This document shows positions 7,526-15,406 of a DNA stretch of 23,952 nucleotides, piece after piece. Positions within the stretch are counted from its first letter, which is position 1, and each line of letters begins with the position of its first letter. This DNA comes from JACCZZ01 sp044227805 (lineage in GTDB: Bacteria > Bacteroidota > Bacteroidia > Chitinophagales > UBA10324), in NCBI GenBank assembly GCA_044227805.1, contig JBGAWA010000066.1, forward strand, positions 1-23,952. Direction: 5' to 3'. The notes under the pieces are model-generated. The model was not told the origin of the DNA and made no database searches. It was given only the letters and a program-made list of their open reading frames with translations. The translations under genes and the position numbers were made by a program.

Positions 7526-10006
7526 CTACTTCGAAATCAGGTTCACAAAAAGACGGTACGCCCCAGGCACACCGGCCGGCAATTCACGAAAGAAAGAAAG
7601 GCCCGTATAAACAAATCTTCCCTTTCCATAATCACAGGCAATCAATGCGCCATCCAAAGGTTGCTCATCCTTGTCATTCATCGAAAATATTTTCCGGTAG
7701 TTGCTGTCAACATCGGAAACAAAATAAAGACCGCGCTCCTGTATCCAGCCGTCAAAATCTTTGTCGGTGATTTTATTCGGCACATTCAAGAGCGCATCTT
7801 CCGGCTTCAGGAAACGGACTTTTGCGCCTTCATCCGTTACACGGTCACGTGAAATTTTGAAAGGATAAGGCCCGATATTATTCATCACCAGGTCGTTGCC
7901 GTTTGTGTTGTACTGAACCAGCAATACCCCACCTGCTTTTACATAGGCCAATAATTTCCCGTTCAGATATTTCAGGCGATCATTCGTATTGTATGCTCTC
8001 ACACCGGTGATGACTGCATCATACACGGCAAGATTTTCGTTTGTTATGGCATCATCATCCAGCATGGTGACATTGTATCCAACCTGCCGCAGCATTTCAG
8101 GAATAACATCACCGGCACCCTTCACATAGCCTATATTCTTTCCCTGGACAATCAAAGGCACACTCACCAGTTTTGATTGAGCCGGCGGAAAAAGCTGCAT
8201 GACAGGAATGTGGTCGTAGCTTATGGATCGAAGTCCCTTATCATATTTTTCGCCATTCATTTCCACGATCGCCTTCATCGTATCCACTTTTGCCGTGATC
8301 GCATGCGTGGATGGACTTACTGTAAAAATCACCGCCGCCTCATCGCCCTTCAGCTCCAGCGCGAAGGAATTCCCGGTAGGTGTCACCACCCAGCCCTGTG
8401 GCACTTTTAGTGACACGGTTCCGGAGGCATCATCCCTGTTACTTTTCAAGTTCACTTTCACCTGTCGTGCCTGATCGCTTTTAAAAAGATAGACAGGCTC
8501 ATCAAGCGTAGCTGTGACTGCCGGCGCAATGGCAAGCGGCTGATATACTTCACCGCGAACAGGATCCACGTATTTGTAAACGAGTGGCCGTTTGTAACTG
8601 AATGATCTTCCTTCTATCTCAAAGTTAAAAGTGGCCACTATTGCCGGATCATTCTCCGGCCGGCCGGTCATCTCTTTATTGTTAATCGTAAACATGCCTA
8701 ACCCATGCGGCTGTTGCAACCAATAAGGCTGGCTAACTGGTGTTGAAACATCGAGCAGTTGCTTTCGCTGCAGGGTAATCAAAATATTTTCAGGTAGTGT
8801 CTTATTCAACATTGTATCAAACTGCTGCACGTTCACAGACTTGAATTCAACCGGTATAGCCCCCCTGTTAATGACCTGCACTTTCCATTCGAGGGTATTA
8901 CCGGATGCCAGCACCGCCTGCGTGGAATAAGCTTCAAACCACAATCCCGAGCACAGGCAAATCAACTGCTCTGTTTCTTTGAGCTTTTGCGCTTTCCAGT
9001 AACCATCAGGTAATTGCTGCAATGCATCCCTGATATTCAAAAGGGCTTTCACCGATCCGGCAGGATCAGCAGGATTATAATCGCTTATTGCTTTATCAAT
9101 CAGAATCTCCAACCTCTCACTTCCTTCTATACGGTTCCATCCTGTGTTGATGTCATCGAATAATCCAGTGGCAGGTGCTGCGCCCAGCATCGTCTTGAAG
9201 TATTCCAGTTGAGCGCCTCTGTTTTTTCCCGCACCAAAGCCCTGGCTCTTATGCATTGAGCGGCTGTCAGCGGCAATTTCCGAATAGCCTTTCCCAAGCA
9301 GCGGATTAAACACGCCAATATCCACTTTCAACTGATCATCGGAGATTGTATTATTTCCGCCGAAATTGAAGGTATTCCACAGCAACCGTTTTGCCTGCCA
9401 CACTTCTACTTTTTTGAGTTGTTCGGGAAAGCGCCCGGGATCAGCTGCTGCCGTAAACGCCTCCTGCGCGAGGATAGCTGAAGCGGTATGTTGACCGTGT
9501 CCGCCTTCACCAGTTACCGGGAACCGGCAGATAATTACATCCGGGCGAAAGGAACGAATTACATACACGATATCAGCCAGTATGGAATCCCGGTCCCAGA
9601 AAGTGAATGTCTCTTCCGGGTTTTTAGTAAACCCGAAATCGTTCGCGCGGGTAAAGAATTGCTCGCCGCCATCAATTCTTCTGGCAGCCAGTAGTTCCTG
9701 TGTCCTGATAAGACCCAGCAAATCGCCCAGTTCATTGCCGATCAGGTTTTGGCCACCATCGCCCCGGGTGAGTGAAAGATATCCAGTCCGGTATAATTTC
9801 TCTTTAGAGAGGTAAGAGATCAGCCGTGTGTTCTCATCATCCGGATGGGCGGCGAGGTACAACACGCTTCCCAACACTTTCAATTTATTGAGCTGAAGCT
9901 GTATCTCCGCCGCATTGGCAGCAGGAGCAGTTTGGGCCATCGTGTTTACACGGAAGAATAGCACGCATAACATACCGGCGGCTAACAACACTAATCGATT
10001 GTTCAT
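7526..10006 (-). CDS. Secreted PIG-L (LmbE-like) deacetylase, multidomain
   Basis: 826 residues. A signal peptide (about 1-24, ending MAQT) exports it. Residues of about 45-300 are a PIG-L/LmbE zinc N-deacetylase domain: AAHPDDE (His54, Asp56, Asp57) and GHGQH (His173) supply the zinc ligands and catalytic Asp, and LTRGDGGQN is also typical. The middle (about 340-590) looks beta-rich, like NEW3/Ig-type modules. The C-terminal part (about 610-826) resembles the class I amidotransferase-like/ThuA-like fold (AVYDAVITGVRAYNTND, VKAGGVLLVQYNTNG) with no clear catalytic Cys. PIG-L enzymes remove acetyl groups from N-acetylated sugars; the substrate here is unknown and may be a glycan or glycoconjugate outside the cytoplasm. 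It heads a unit with a membrane microprotein and a symporter, suggesting processing followed by uptake. A TATTTTTG promoter element lies 20 bp upstream. Confidence 0.9.
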   Translation of the reverse strand: MNNRLVLLAAGMLCVLFFRVNTMAQTAPAANAAEIQLQLNKLKVLGSVLYLAAHPDDENTRLISYLSKEKLYRTGYLSLTRGDGGQNLIGNELGDLLGLIRTQELLAARRIDGGEQFFTRANDFGFTKNPEETFTFWDRDSILADIVYVIRSFRPDVIICRFPVTGEGGHGQHTASAILAQEAFTAAADPGRFPEQLKKVEVWQAKRLLWNTFNFGGNNTISDDQLKVDIGVFNPLLGKGYSEIAADSRSMHKSQGFGAGKNRGAQLEYFKTMLGAAPATGLFDDINTGWNRIEGSERLEILIDKAISDYNPADPAGSVKALLNIRDALQQLPDGYWKAQKLKETEQLICLCSGLWFEAYSTQAVLASGNTLEWKVQVINRGAIPVEFKSVNVQQFDTMLNKTLPENILITLQRKQLLDVSTPVSQPYWLQQPHGLGMFTINNKEMTGRPENDPAIVATFNFEIEGRSFSYKRPLVYKYVDPVRGEVYQPLAIAPAVTATLDEPVYLFKSDQARQVKVNLKSNRDDASGTVSLKVPQGWVVTPTGNSFALELKGDEAAVIFTVSPSTHAITAKVDTMKAIVEMNGEKYDKGLRSISYDHIPVMQLFPPAQSKLVSVPLIVQGKNIGYVKGAGDVIPEMLRQVGYNVTMLDDDAITNENLAVYDAVITGVRAYNTNDRLKYLNGKLLAYVKAGGVLLVQYNTNGNDLVMNNIGPYPFKISRDRVTDEGAKVRFLKPEDALLNVPNKITDKDFDGWIQERGLYFVSDVDSNYRKIFSMNDKDEQPLDGALIACDYGKGRFVYTGLSFFRELPAGVPGAYRLFVNLISK

Positions 10007-10025
10007 GGGGAAAGATTCGGAGGTT

Positions 10026-10033
10026 CAAAAATA
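10026..10033 (-). promoter_or_regulatory. Probable promoter -7 element for the PIG-L unit
   Basis: TATTTTTG on the minus strand matches TAnnTTTG and lies about 20 bp before the PIG-L ATG, implying a very short leader. No TTTG/TTG is seen at the expected upstream distance. Confidence 0.45.
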
Positions 10034-10234
10034 GAAATAATACAATCGGTAATCCTCCAGGTTATGAACTAACCACCCAACTTCCACAGCAGGCGGATAT
10101 CGAGACTGCTGTATGAAACGTTCCTGTTCAACCAGCGTTCAGCATTGAAATGGAATGTTGCGTCAGGCGGCAGCGCTGTAAAAAGCGGCTTCGTGGCGAG
10201 CAAAGTATTGCATCTAAAGCTACACGTATCCCCC

Positions 10235-10269
10235 AAAAAAAACTGTCTCCCACCAGCGGCAGGAGACAG
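10235..10269 (-). terminator. Intrinsic terminator after T9SS cargo gene
   Basis: On the minus strand CTGTCTCC (10269-10262) pairs with GGAGACAG (10250-10243) around an 11-nt loop and is followed at once by eight T (10242-10235). It lies 27 bp past the stop of the gene ending at 10297. This is a textbook rho-independent terminator. Confidence 0.92.
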
Positions 10270-10296
10270 CTTCCTGAAAAAAGTAAAACGATTGAA

Positions 10297-11472
10297 CTAC
10301 TTACTTACGATCAGCTTAGAAACAACCGGTGATCCATTACCAGCTTGTAATGAAACAAGGTACGCACCCGAAGCAACATCACTCAAATCAACATTGCGGA
10401 TGTAAGATCCTTCCCCATCATTCCCTGCATAAAGTGTCTTCACAAATTTACCACTCAAATCAATAAGGTCAATTCTTACATCAGATGCATGATGCAGTCC
10501 ATAAAATATTTGTGAATTATCAACAGCAGGATTGGGATAAATTTTAGTGAGGTCGAGGTTATCAAAATTATCCGCAATACCAACAACGGTGTTGATACTT
10601 ACCTTAAAGAAAAAAGCCCAGTTCTGAAAGGCAAAGGCGCCTAATGGATTTCCGCTGCCATCCACATAAATTATCTGTGCATTCTTTGTTACAGAAGGAA
10701 TATTCGGAGGAAGACGCATGTAGGAAGTTTCAAAAGTACTCGGAGCGTCAGCGATGCCATCCTGATCACTGTCCACACAACCTGCCAGCAACCCAACTGT
10801 ATCTAACTCGGATTTATTGTAATAATTCAGTACAAATGCGGACTTCTGTCCCGGTGACAAGGTGTATTCCATAGGATAACCCAGTATTACCGCAGCACCA
10901 TCCTGCCAGGTTCCACCCGGTTCAACCGAGAGACCAAAATCAACAGAATCGCGAACAGATTTCAATATGCTGGATGAACTCTGAGAAGGAGCTCCGTTTC
11001 CCAGTGTTTTCACGAGATTCATGGTTAAGGTATCCAACTCACCTGAATTATTGGAATGAATGAGAATGTAATACACTGTATCAATGGTTACCACTACATC
11101 ATTGGGAAAAGAATCGGTGAGACCAAATATGGTCCAATCCGTATAGGTATTGATCGGATCGTTATAATCTGTTTCGCCAACAAGGTTATTGATCACCACG
11201 GCTGCATAATTCAATGCCTCATCGTTAGCGTCATATTTAGAATTGAAAGTATATCCATAGTAAAGCGCATCATCAAAATTGGCTGCACTGTAGTCAACAT
11301 ACATTTCATAAACATCGCGTGTTCCGCTTTGCAAAGCCGGGCAACGGGCCGCTTTCATCTGCCTGATCTGTTCTCCGGTATAGGCATTTCCGGTAAGATT
11401 TTTATAGGGTGCCTGCGCAAAAGCGCCAACACCAATGAACAATATCAAAACGGCTAAGTAGTAGTTTTTCAT
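10297..11472 (-). CDS. T9SS type A sorting domain protein, function unknown
   Basis: A 391-residue secreted protein. A signal peptide covers about residues 1-19 (ending GAFAQ). The C-terminal part from about residue 310 is a type A T9SS sorting domain: KIYPNPAVDNSQIFY, DVRIDLIDLSGKFVKTLY, then NVDLSDVASGAYLVSLQAG and a basic SKLIVSK end. Such domains direct cargo across the outer membrane by the Por system and are then cut off or anchored. The region between shows no domain I can name; it is beta-rich and acidic, with a DSDQDGIAD stretch like the calcium loops of thrombospondin type 3 repeats. It has its own promoter (11566-11596) and terminator (10235-10269), so it is monocistronic. The gene upstream is also a T9SS cargo but is not obviously a paralogue. 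Confidence 0.88.
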   Translation of the reverse strand: MKNYYLAVLILFIGVGAFAQAPYKNLTGNAYTGEQIRQMKAARCPALQSGTRDVYEMYVDYSAANFDDALYYGYTFNSKYDANDEALNYAAVVINNLVGETDYNDPINTYTDWTIFGLTDSFPNDVVVTIDTVYYILIHSNNSGELDTLTMNLVKTLGNGAPSQSSSSILKSVRDSVDFGLSVEPGGTWQDGAAVILGYPMEYTLSPGQKSAFVLNYYNKSELDTVGLLAGCVDSDQDGIADAPSTFETSYMRLPPNIPSVTKNAQIIYVDGSGNPLGAFAFQNWAFFFKVSINTVVGIADNFDNLDLTKIYPNPAVDNSQIFYGLHHASDVRIDLIDLSGKFVKTLYAGNDGEGSYIRNVDLSDVASGAYLVSLQAGNGSPVVSKLIVSK

Positions 11473-11565
11473 TTTTAAGTGGTTTTAGGTTTGCAATTTA
11501 TGGTTTTTGATTTAAGAAAAAAAATTTGTTCACTATAGGATCGGAGAAGCCGTCATTACTGAAAA

Positions 11566-11596
11566 CAAATTTATATATGAACAGGCAAGCATCAAT
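11566..11596 (-). promoter_or_regulatory. Bacteroidota-type promoter for the T9SS gene at 10297-11472
   Basis: ATTG (11596-11593), 19 bases, then TAAATTTG (11573-11566) on the minus strand: close to the Bacteroidota consensus TTTG-N19-TAnnTTTG. The -33 element overlaps the stop codon of the upstream T9SS gene (11594-11592), so the promoter is partly inside that gene's end. The leader would be about 90 nt and A-rich next to the ATG. Confidence 0.6.
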
Positions 11597-12575
11597 GGAT
11601 CACCAATGGCAACAGCCTCCGGTTATTGCCGCAGTTCAACAGGGTATAATATTTTCCGGCAGGCAACCCTTTCAAATCAATGGTTTCAAGATAGGTTCCC
11701 GCTCCCAAAAAACCCTTGTCCTTACAACTCAACAACCTGCCTTGTTCATCCAGCAAACTGATCGTAACATTTCCGCTTTGACTGACAGTAAAACAGCAAC
11801 TGGTCTGATCACCTGCCGGATTGGGAGTAAGCATACTGTTTATCATTGCTGCATGATCTCCGCCTGTTCCAACATTAAACGGTAAATCAATCACCGGAAA
11901 AATCGCCAGGTCTATATCCAGCACCCATGAATTAACAATAGCATGCCAGCTGCCATTGGCCCATTGCTCCCATGACCATGCCGTAAAGGAACGGCAATCA
12001 TCTACCGTGGAGAGAACCGCTAATGAATCACCTGCTTCGGTAGGTAATACAACACTCACAAAAAAAGAATCTCCCACCATTACCGGTGCAATAAAATGAA
12101 AGTTGATTCCCTCACCTACGGCCACTATATCGTTTATCGGCAAGGCAGTGGAAACGGCGATCAGGTTACCTGGCGAAAACCCTGCTGTATCGGCAGCATA
12201 CACTTTAATATACACTACACTTGTACCTGCCAAAGCCATCTTTTTTCCGAATGTTACCTGGACATCCTGCAGATAGCCGGGTGCGGTATAACCCATCTGG
12301 TGCAAGCTGAAAAATTGTGCCTTCTGCAGGTCACCAAATGCGTTGTTGCCTGAAACATAACCGGTATCGGCAGGATAAATACCGGTTGCACACCCGAGTC
12401 CGCCTTCGCTTGGTGGAATAAAACTTTTCGCCTTGAGTGTGTCAAAATAATCCCGGGTGCCCGTAGCCTGATCAGACGGGAAAGAGATGGACGTAAAAAC
12501 ACCTGCCTGTCGCTGTGCAAAACAATCATGTTGCAAAAGGAACAACAATAATGTCATAAAAGTGGTACACCGCAT
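11592..12575 (-). CDS. T9SS type A sorting domain protein, function unknown
   Basis: A 327-residue secreted protein from the start at 12575. That ATG is chosen because it opens directly into a signal peptide (MRCTTFMTLLLFLL ending CFAQ). A good promoter also lies only 15 bp upstream, so the longer in-frame start at 12647 would be before the promoter. Residues from about 249 to the end form a T9SS type A sorting domain (LTPNPAGDQTSCCFTV, VTISLLDEQGRLL, IDLKGLPAGKYYTLL). The central region is beta-rich (VYIKVYAADTAGFSPGN, VGDSFFVSVVLP, WSWEQWANGSWHAI) and looks like a surface or adhesive module, but I cannot name a family. Two adjacent cysteines in the sorting domain are unusual. It lies upstream of a second T9SS cargo gene with a separate promoter. 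Confidence 0.85.
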   Translation of the reverse strand: MRCTTFMTLLLFLLQHDCFAQRQAGVFTSISFPSDQATGTRDYFDTLKAKSFIPPSEGGLGCATGIYPADTGYVSGNNAFGDLQKAQFFSLHQMGYTAPGYLQDVQVTFGKKMALAGTSVVYIKVYAADTAGFSPGNLIAVSTALPINDIVAVGEGINFHFIAPVMVGDSFFVSVVLPTEAGDSLAVLSTVDDCRSFTAWSWEQWANGSWHAIVNSWVLDIDLAIFPVIDLPFNVGTGGDHAAMINSMLTPNPAGDQTSCCFTVSQSGNVTISLLDEQGRLLSCKDKGFLGAGTYLETIDLKGLPAGKYYTLLNCGNNRRLLPLVIH

Positions 12576-12589
12576 AGTAAAAATTTGTG

Positions 12590-12621
12590 CAAATGTAAAT
12601 GAAATCAGCAGAGCGGTCAAT
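12590..12621 (-). promoter_or_regulatory. Bacteroidota-type promoter for the T9SS gene at 11592-12575
   Basis: ATTG (12621-12618), 20 bases, then TACATTTG (12597-12590) on the minus strand, matching TTTG-N19/20-TAnnTTTG. It lies about 15 bp before the ATG at 12575 and inside the longer reading frame, so it decides the start of this gene. Confidence 0.6.
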
Positions 12622-12931
12622 GTGAAGCGTTCCCGCAGTAATCGCAAATGCGTGGCTGCTAAAAAAATAATTTCCTTTTACAGAACTGTAATTTTCGAGG
12701 CAGCAGGTTTCGGATGATGAAGAAGGTGCATGAATGCTTTAATGACAGTAGTGTATTCAGTTCAAAGTTATCCTGCTGTTTGGCTGGTTTCTTTCTGCCT
12801 ATTGATCGGCATGCATAACTTCAGGGTGTTTTATTTAGGTTTGACGACAATATGAATTCCTTTCCTGCCAAATTTTTCAGTTTCAGCTAAAAGCCAATCT
12901 TACCATTCCGTAATAGCTACCCGATTCAATC
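12622..12931. other. Divergent intergenic region
   Basis: A 310-bp stretch between the T9SS gene promoter and the methyltransferase start. Besides the plus-strand TAGGTTTG element at 12836 no coding frame, repeat copy or strong hairpin was seen. Confidence 0.4.
12836..12843 (+). promoter_or_regulatory. Possible methyltransferase promoter -7 element
   Basis: TAGGTTTG is a full match to TAnnTTTG, 88 bp before the methyltransferase ATG. No TTTG at the usual upstream spacing was found, so the call is tentative. Confidence 0.35.
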
Positions 12932-13717
12932 ATGCATACCCTTTTTCGGATTAAGGAGTATATACAATACCGGTTGAAGGCGAGAGGAATCGCCAACATG
13001 CACTCTCCTTTTGTATATGATTTCATGGAGAATGTATTGCATGATACCAGGCATTTTTACGCTTATGATGAAATTGAATCATTGCGCAACCGCCTGCTCA
13101 CCTCCCATGAGTTAGTGACCGTCAACGATTATGGTGCAGGAGCCACCACGCGGACTCCGGTTAAACGGATTGTTCGCGATGTGCTTAAAAAAACTTCCAA
13201 GCCGGCAAAGCAGGCACAATTGCTCTTCAGAATGGCCGTACACTATCATTGCCATCGGCTGCTTGAAATAGGTACTTCACTGGGATTTTCTGCCATGTAC
13301 CTCGCTGCGTCCGGCAAAAATGCGAAGGTCATAACACTGGAAGGCGCACCGGAACTGGCGGAACGGGCCCGCAAAAATTTTGAAGCAACCGGCATCAGGA
13401 ATATCGAGGTGATCGAAGGATGTTTTGAAACAACATTGACCGGTGCGCTGCAAAAATCAGGAATGCCAGACCTTATTTTCTTTGATGGCAATCATCGCCT
13501 CGAGCCTACACTGCAGTACTTCAACCAGGCGCTCGCTTTTGCACAGGATGATGCGATCTATATTTTTGACGACATCCACTGGTCGGCTGACATGAAAGCC
13601 GCCTGGGAAATCATCAAAAAGAATTCCCGGGTAACTCTTACCATCGACTTGTTTTATTTTGGAATTGTATTTTTTAGAAAGCAATTGTCAAAACAGGATT
13701 TTATACTGAAAGCATAA
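12932..13717 (+). CDS. Class I SAM-dependent methyltransferase
   Basis: A 261-residue cytoplasmic enzyme predicted to transfer a methyl group from S-adenosylmethionine; the acceptor is unknown. After a 100-residue N-terminal region special to this group (RLKARGIANMHSPFVYDF near residues 14-31) comes the Rossmann-type domain. Motif I is LLEIGTSLGFS (110-120), an acidic residue ending strand 2 (Glu137 in VITLEGAP) should hold the ribose hydroxyls, and PDLIFFDGNH (179-188) with IFDDIHWS (211-218) is like the O-methyltransferase subgroup. It stands alone on the plus strand and converges with the thioesterase gene 89 bp away; no terminator hairpin is visible between them. Bacteroidota carry many such proteins annotated only as class I methyltransferase. 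Confidence 0.85.
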   Translation: MHTLFRIKEYIQYRLKARGIANMHSPFVYDFMENVLHDTRHFYAYDEIESLRNRLLTSHELVTVNDYGAGATTRTPVKRIVRDVLKKTSKPAKQAQLLFRMAVHYHCHRLLEIGTSLGFSAMYLAASGKNAKVITLEGAPELAERARKNFEATGIRNIEVIEGCFETTLTGALQKSGMPDLIFFDGNHRLEPTLQYFNQALAFAQDDAIYIFDDIHWSADMKAAWEIIKKNSRVTLTIDLFYFGIVFFRKQLSKQDFILKA

Positions 13718-13806
13718 AACCATAAAACTGGAATGGCTGATTACCTCCTGAAGGTGCACAAGCGTCGCATAATGAATAGCGGATAGAACGCAGAAAATCG
13801 CGCAGA

Positions 13807-14325
13807 TCAGTCCTTCATGAATAATTTACGCAGCTCCGCCGCATCTTCCACTTTCATCTTTCCGCCAAGAATCAATCGCACCTGCCGGCGGCGGATAGCG
13901 CCATCAAATAACCGTATTTCTTCTTCCGTTTCCGGATGTATTTCGTTTACCGGAATGGGTTGACCAGCGTCGTTCAGCGCCACGAAAGTGTAATACGCTT
14001 CGTTGCATTTGATCTTGGTGTTTTTAGGAATATTTTCCGACCACACTTCAATAAAAACTTCCATGGAGGTGCGGAACGTGCGCGTCACCCTGGCGATGAT
14101 GGTCACAAAACTTCCCAGTTCAATGCGGTTTTTAAACGAAACGCCATCAACAGAAACTGTCACTACAATAGCACGGCTGTGCTTGGTGGCACTGATGGCT
14201 GAACATTCATCCATCCAGTACATTAATTTCCCACCATGCAGGTTACCCAGCGGATTGGTATCGTTAGGCTGTACCACTTGCGTCATGATGGTTTCTGTAT
14301 GAATCGGTCGTTGCAGGTTGCTCAT
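13807..14325 (-). CDS. Acyl-CoA thioesterase, hotdog fold (YciA/BACH type)
   Basis: Hydrolyses acyl-CoA to free fatty acid and CoA in the cytoplasm. The 172 residues form one hotdog domain with the family's NPLGNLHGGKLMYWMDECSA segment (residues 24-43; Asp39 is the expected catalytic acid, with Asn24 and His30 nearby). VTVSVDGVSFKNRIELGSFV, ARVTRTFRTSMEVFIEVWSEN and YTFVALNDAGQPIPV follow. A basic/acidic C-terminal tail extends beyond the core. It is third in a same-strand series after two fabD-like genes (131-bp gap), so it may share their transcript, and the three together point to control of acyl pools. The chain-length preference cannot be read from sequence. Confidence 0.9.
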   Translation of the reverse strand: MSNLQRPIHTETIMTQVVQPNDTNPLGNLHGGKLMYWMDECSAISATKHSRAIVVTVSVDGVSFKNRIELGSFVTIIARVTRTFRTSMEVFIEVWSENIPKNTKIKCNEAYYTFVALNDAGQPIPVNEIHPETEEEIRLFDGAIRRRQVRLILGGKMKVEDAAELRKLFMKD

Positions 14326-14456
14326 AAGTCAACTGAATTTGTCAGCTAATTTGGTGATGATTGATTGATTTTATGAAGCAGGAAACAGGTTACTTGATAT
14401 TGACAATATGCATTCAGGAAAAATCATTCATGCTGAATACCGTCCTTTTTTTGCGG

Positions 14457-15341
14457 TCAGACCACCGCACTATTGATAGATACCTCCTTGCTGATTCGTC
14501 TGACCATGCCGCTGATAACGTGTGGCGGGCCGCAATCAACAAAATCATTTGCACCATCTATCATCATGTTTTTAATAGTGGTCGTCCATCGGAGCGATTT
14601 TATCTGCTGCAGGGTAAGGTATTCCCTTATTTCATCTGTATTGATGGTGGCAACTCCTGTTACATTGGGGTATATCGGGCACCTGGGCTCATTGAATTTG
14701 AGGGTAGCCAGCTTCTTTCTTAGGTAGTCCACGACAGGCTGCATCAATGGAGAATGCACCGCTCCGCCAACCTGTAAGGGTACAAACCTTCTCGCCCCTT
14801 CTTTGGTGAGCGCTTTACAGGCTGCCTGCACTCCTTCCCTTGTGCCGGCAATCACCAATTGTCCCGGGCAATTATAATTTGCCGGCACCACGATGTCATC
14901 AATGCTGTTACAAACTTTCTCCACCACTGCATCTTCCAGTCCCAGCACGGCCACCATCGCGGCCGGCACTTTCCGAAAGGCGTTTTCCATTTCCACGGCC
15001 CGCTCATTCATCAGCAACAGTCCATCTTCAAATGACAAACATCCATTCGCTACCAGTGCAGTAGTTTCTCCAAGGCTGTGGCCGGCTACCATGGAAGGCC
15101 TGAAATCATTGCCCTCCTTTAAGGCACTGATCAATGAAACGAGAAAGATGGCATTCTGCACTACCTGTGTTTCAAATAATTTCTCCTCGGGCCCGTGAAA
15201 CATTATATCCGTAATACGATATCCCAGCAGGTCATTCGCCGCTTCAAAATAATCGCGCGCGAGGGGCGAGCTTTCATACACGGTTTTCCCCATTCCCACG
15301 TATTGAAATCCCTGCCCGGGGAATAAATATGCTCTGTTCAT
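14457..15341 (-). CDS. FabD-like malonyltransferase paralogue, diverged
   Basis: A 294-residue acyltransferase-fold protein, about half identical by eye to the fabD gene 65 bp upstream and clearly its tandem duplicate. Catalytic residues of malonyl-CoA:ACP transacylase are kept: the oxyanion Gln in PGQG (Gln10), the nucleophile Ser89 in GHSLGE, the carboxylate-binding Arg114 and His196. Several otherwise constant positions differ from the neighbour: GQGFQ for GQGSQ, VQNAIF for TQPAIF, GGAVHS for GGAFHS and GPPHVISG for GPGNVLQG. The residue before the active His (Val for Phe) is the one that, in polyketide synthase acyltransferases, helps set malonyl versus larger extender units. It is therefore probably active, but perhaps on a different carboxyacyl-CoA or carrier protein (inference). 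Confidence 0.85.
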   Translation of the reverse strand: MNRAYLFPGQGFQYVGMGKTVYESSPLARDYFEAANDLLGYRITDIMFHGPEEKLFETQVVQNAIFLVSLISALKEGNDFRPSMVAGHSLGETTALVANGCLSFEDGLLLMNERAVEMENAFRKVPAAMVAVLGLEDAVVEKVCNSIDDIVVPANYNCPGQLVIAGTREGVQAACKALTKEGARRFVPLQVGGAVHSPLMQPVVDYLRKKLATLKFNEPRCPIYPNVTGVATINTDEIREYLTLQQIKSLRWTTTIKNMMIDGANDFVDCGPPHVISGMVRRISKEVSINSAVV

Positions 15342-15406
15342 CTCTTTCGTTTACTTTTTTCCTTAATCAACATTACAGCTACTCTTTACCTGCGGACTGC
15401 ATTTCA

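Noticed and set aside
7434..7592. Upstream extension of the microprotein frame into the PIG-L gene
   Set aside because: The frame is open but has no ATG; only a TTG at 7457 was noticed, and the coupling evidence needs only the 41-aa form.
11056..11457. Plus-strand 133-codon open frame antisense to a T9SS gene
   Set aside because: It mirrors the coding frame of a well-supported gene and has no domain or start signal.
14411..14438. Hairpin ATTCAG...CTGAAT around GGAAAAATCATTC, between the thioesterase and the fabD paralogue
   Set aside because: Short stem, no T-tract and no AACCC/GGGTT arms, so it is called neither a terminator nor a repeat copy.
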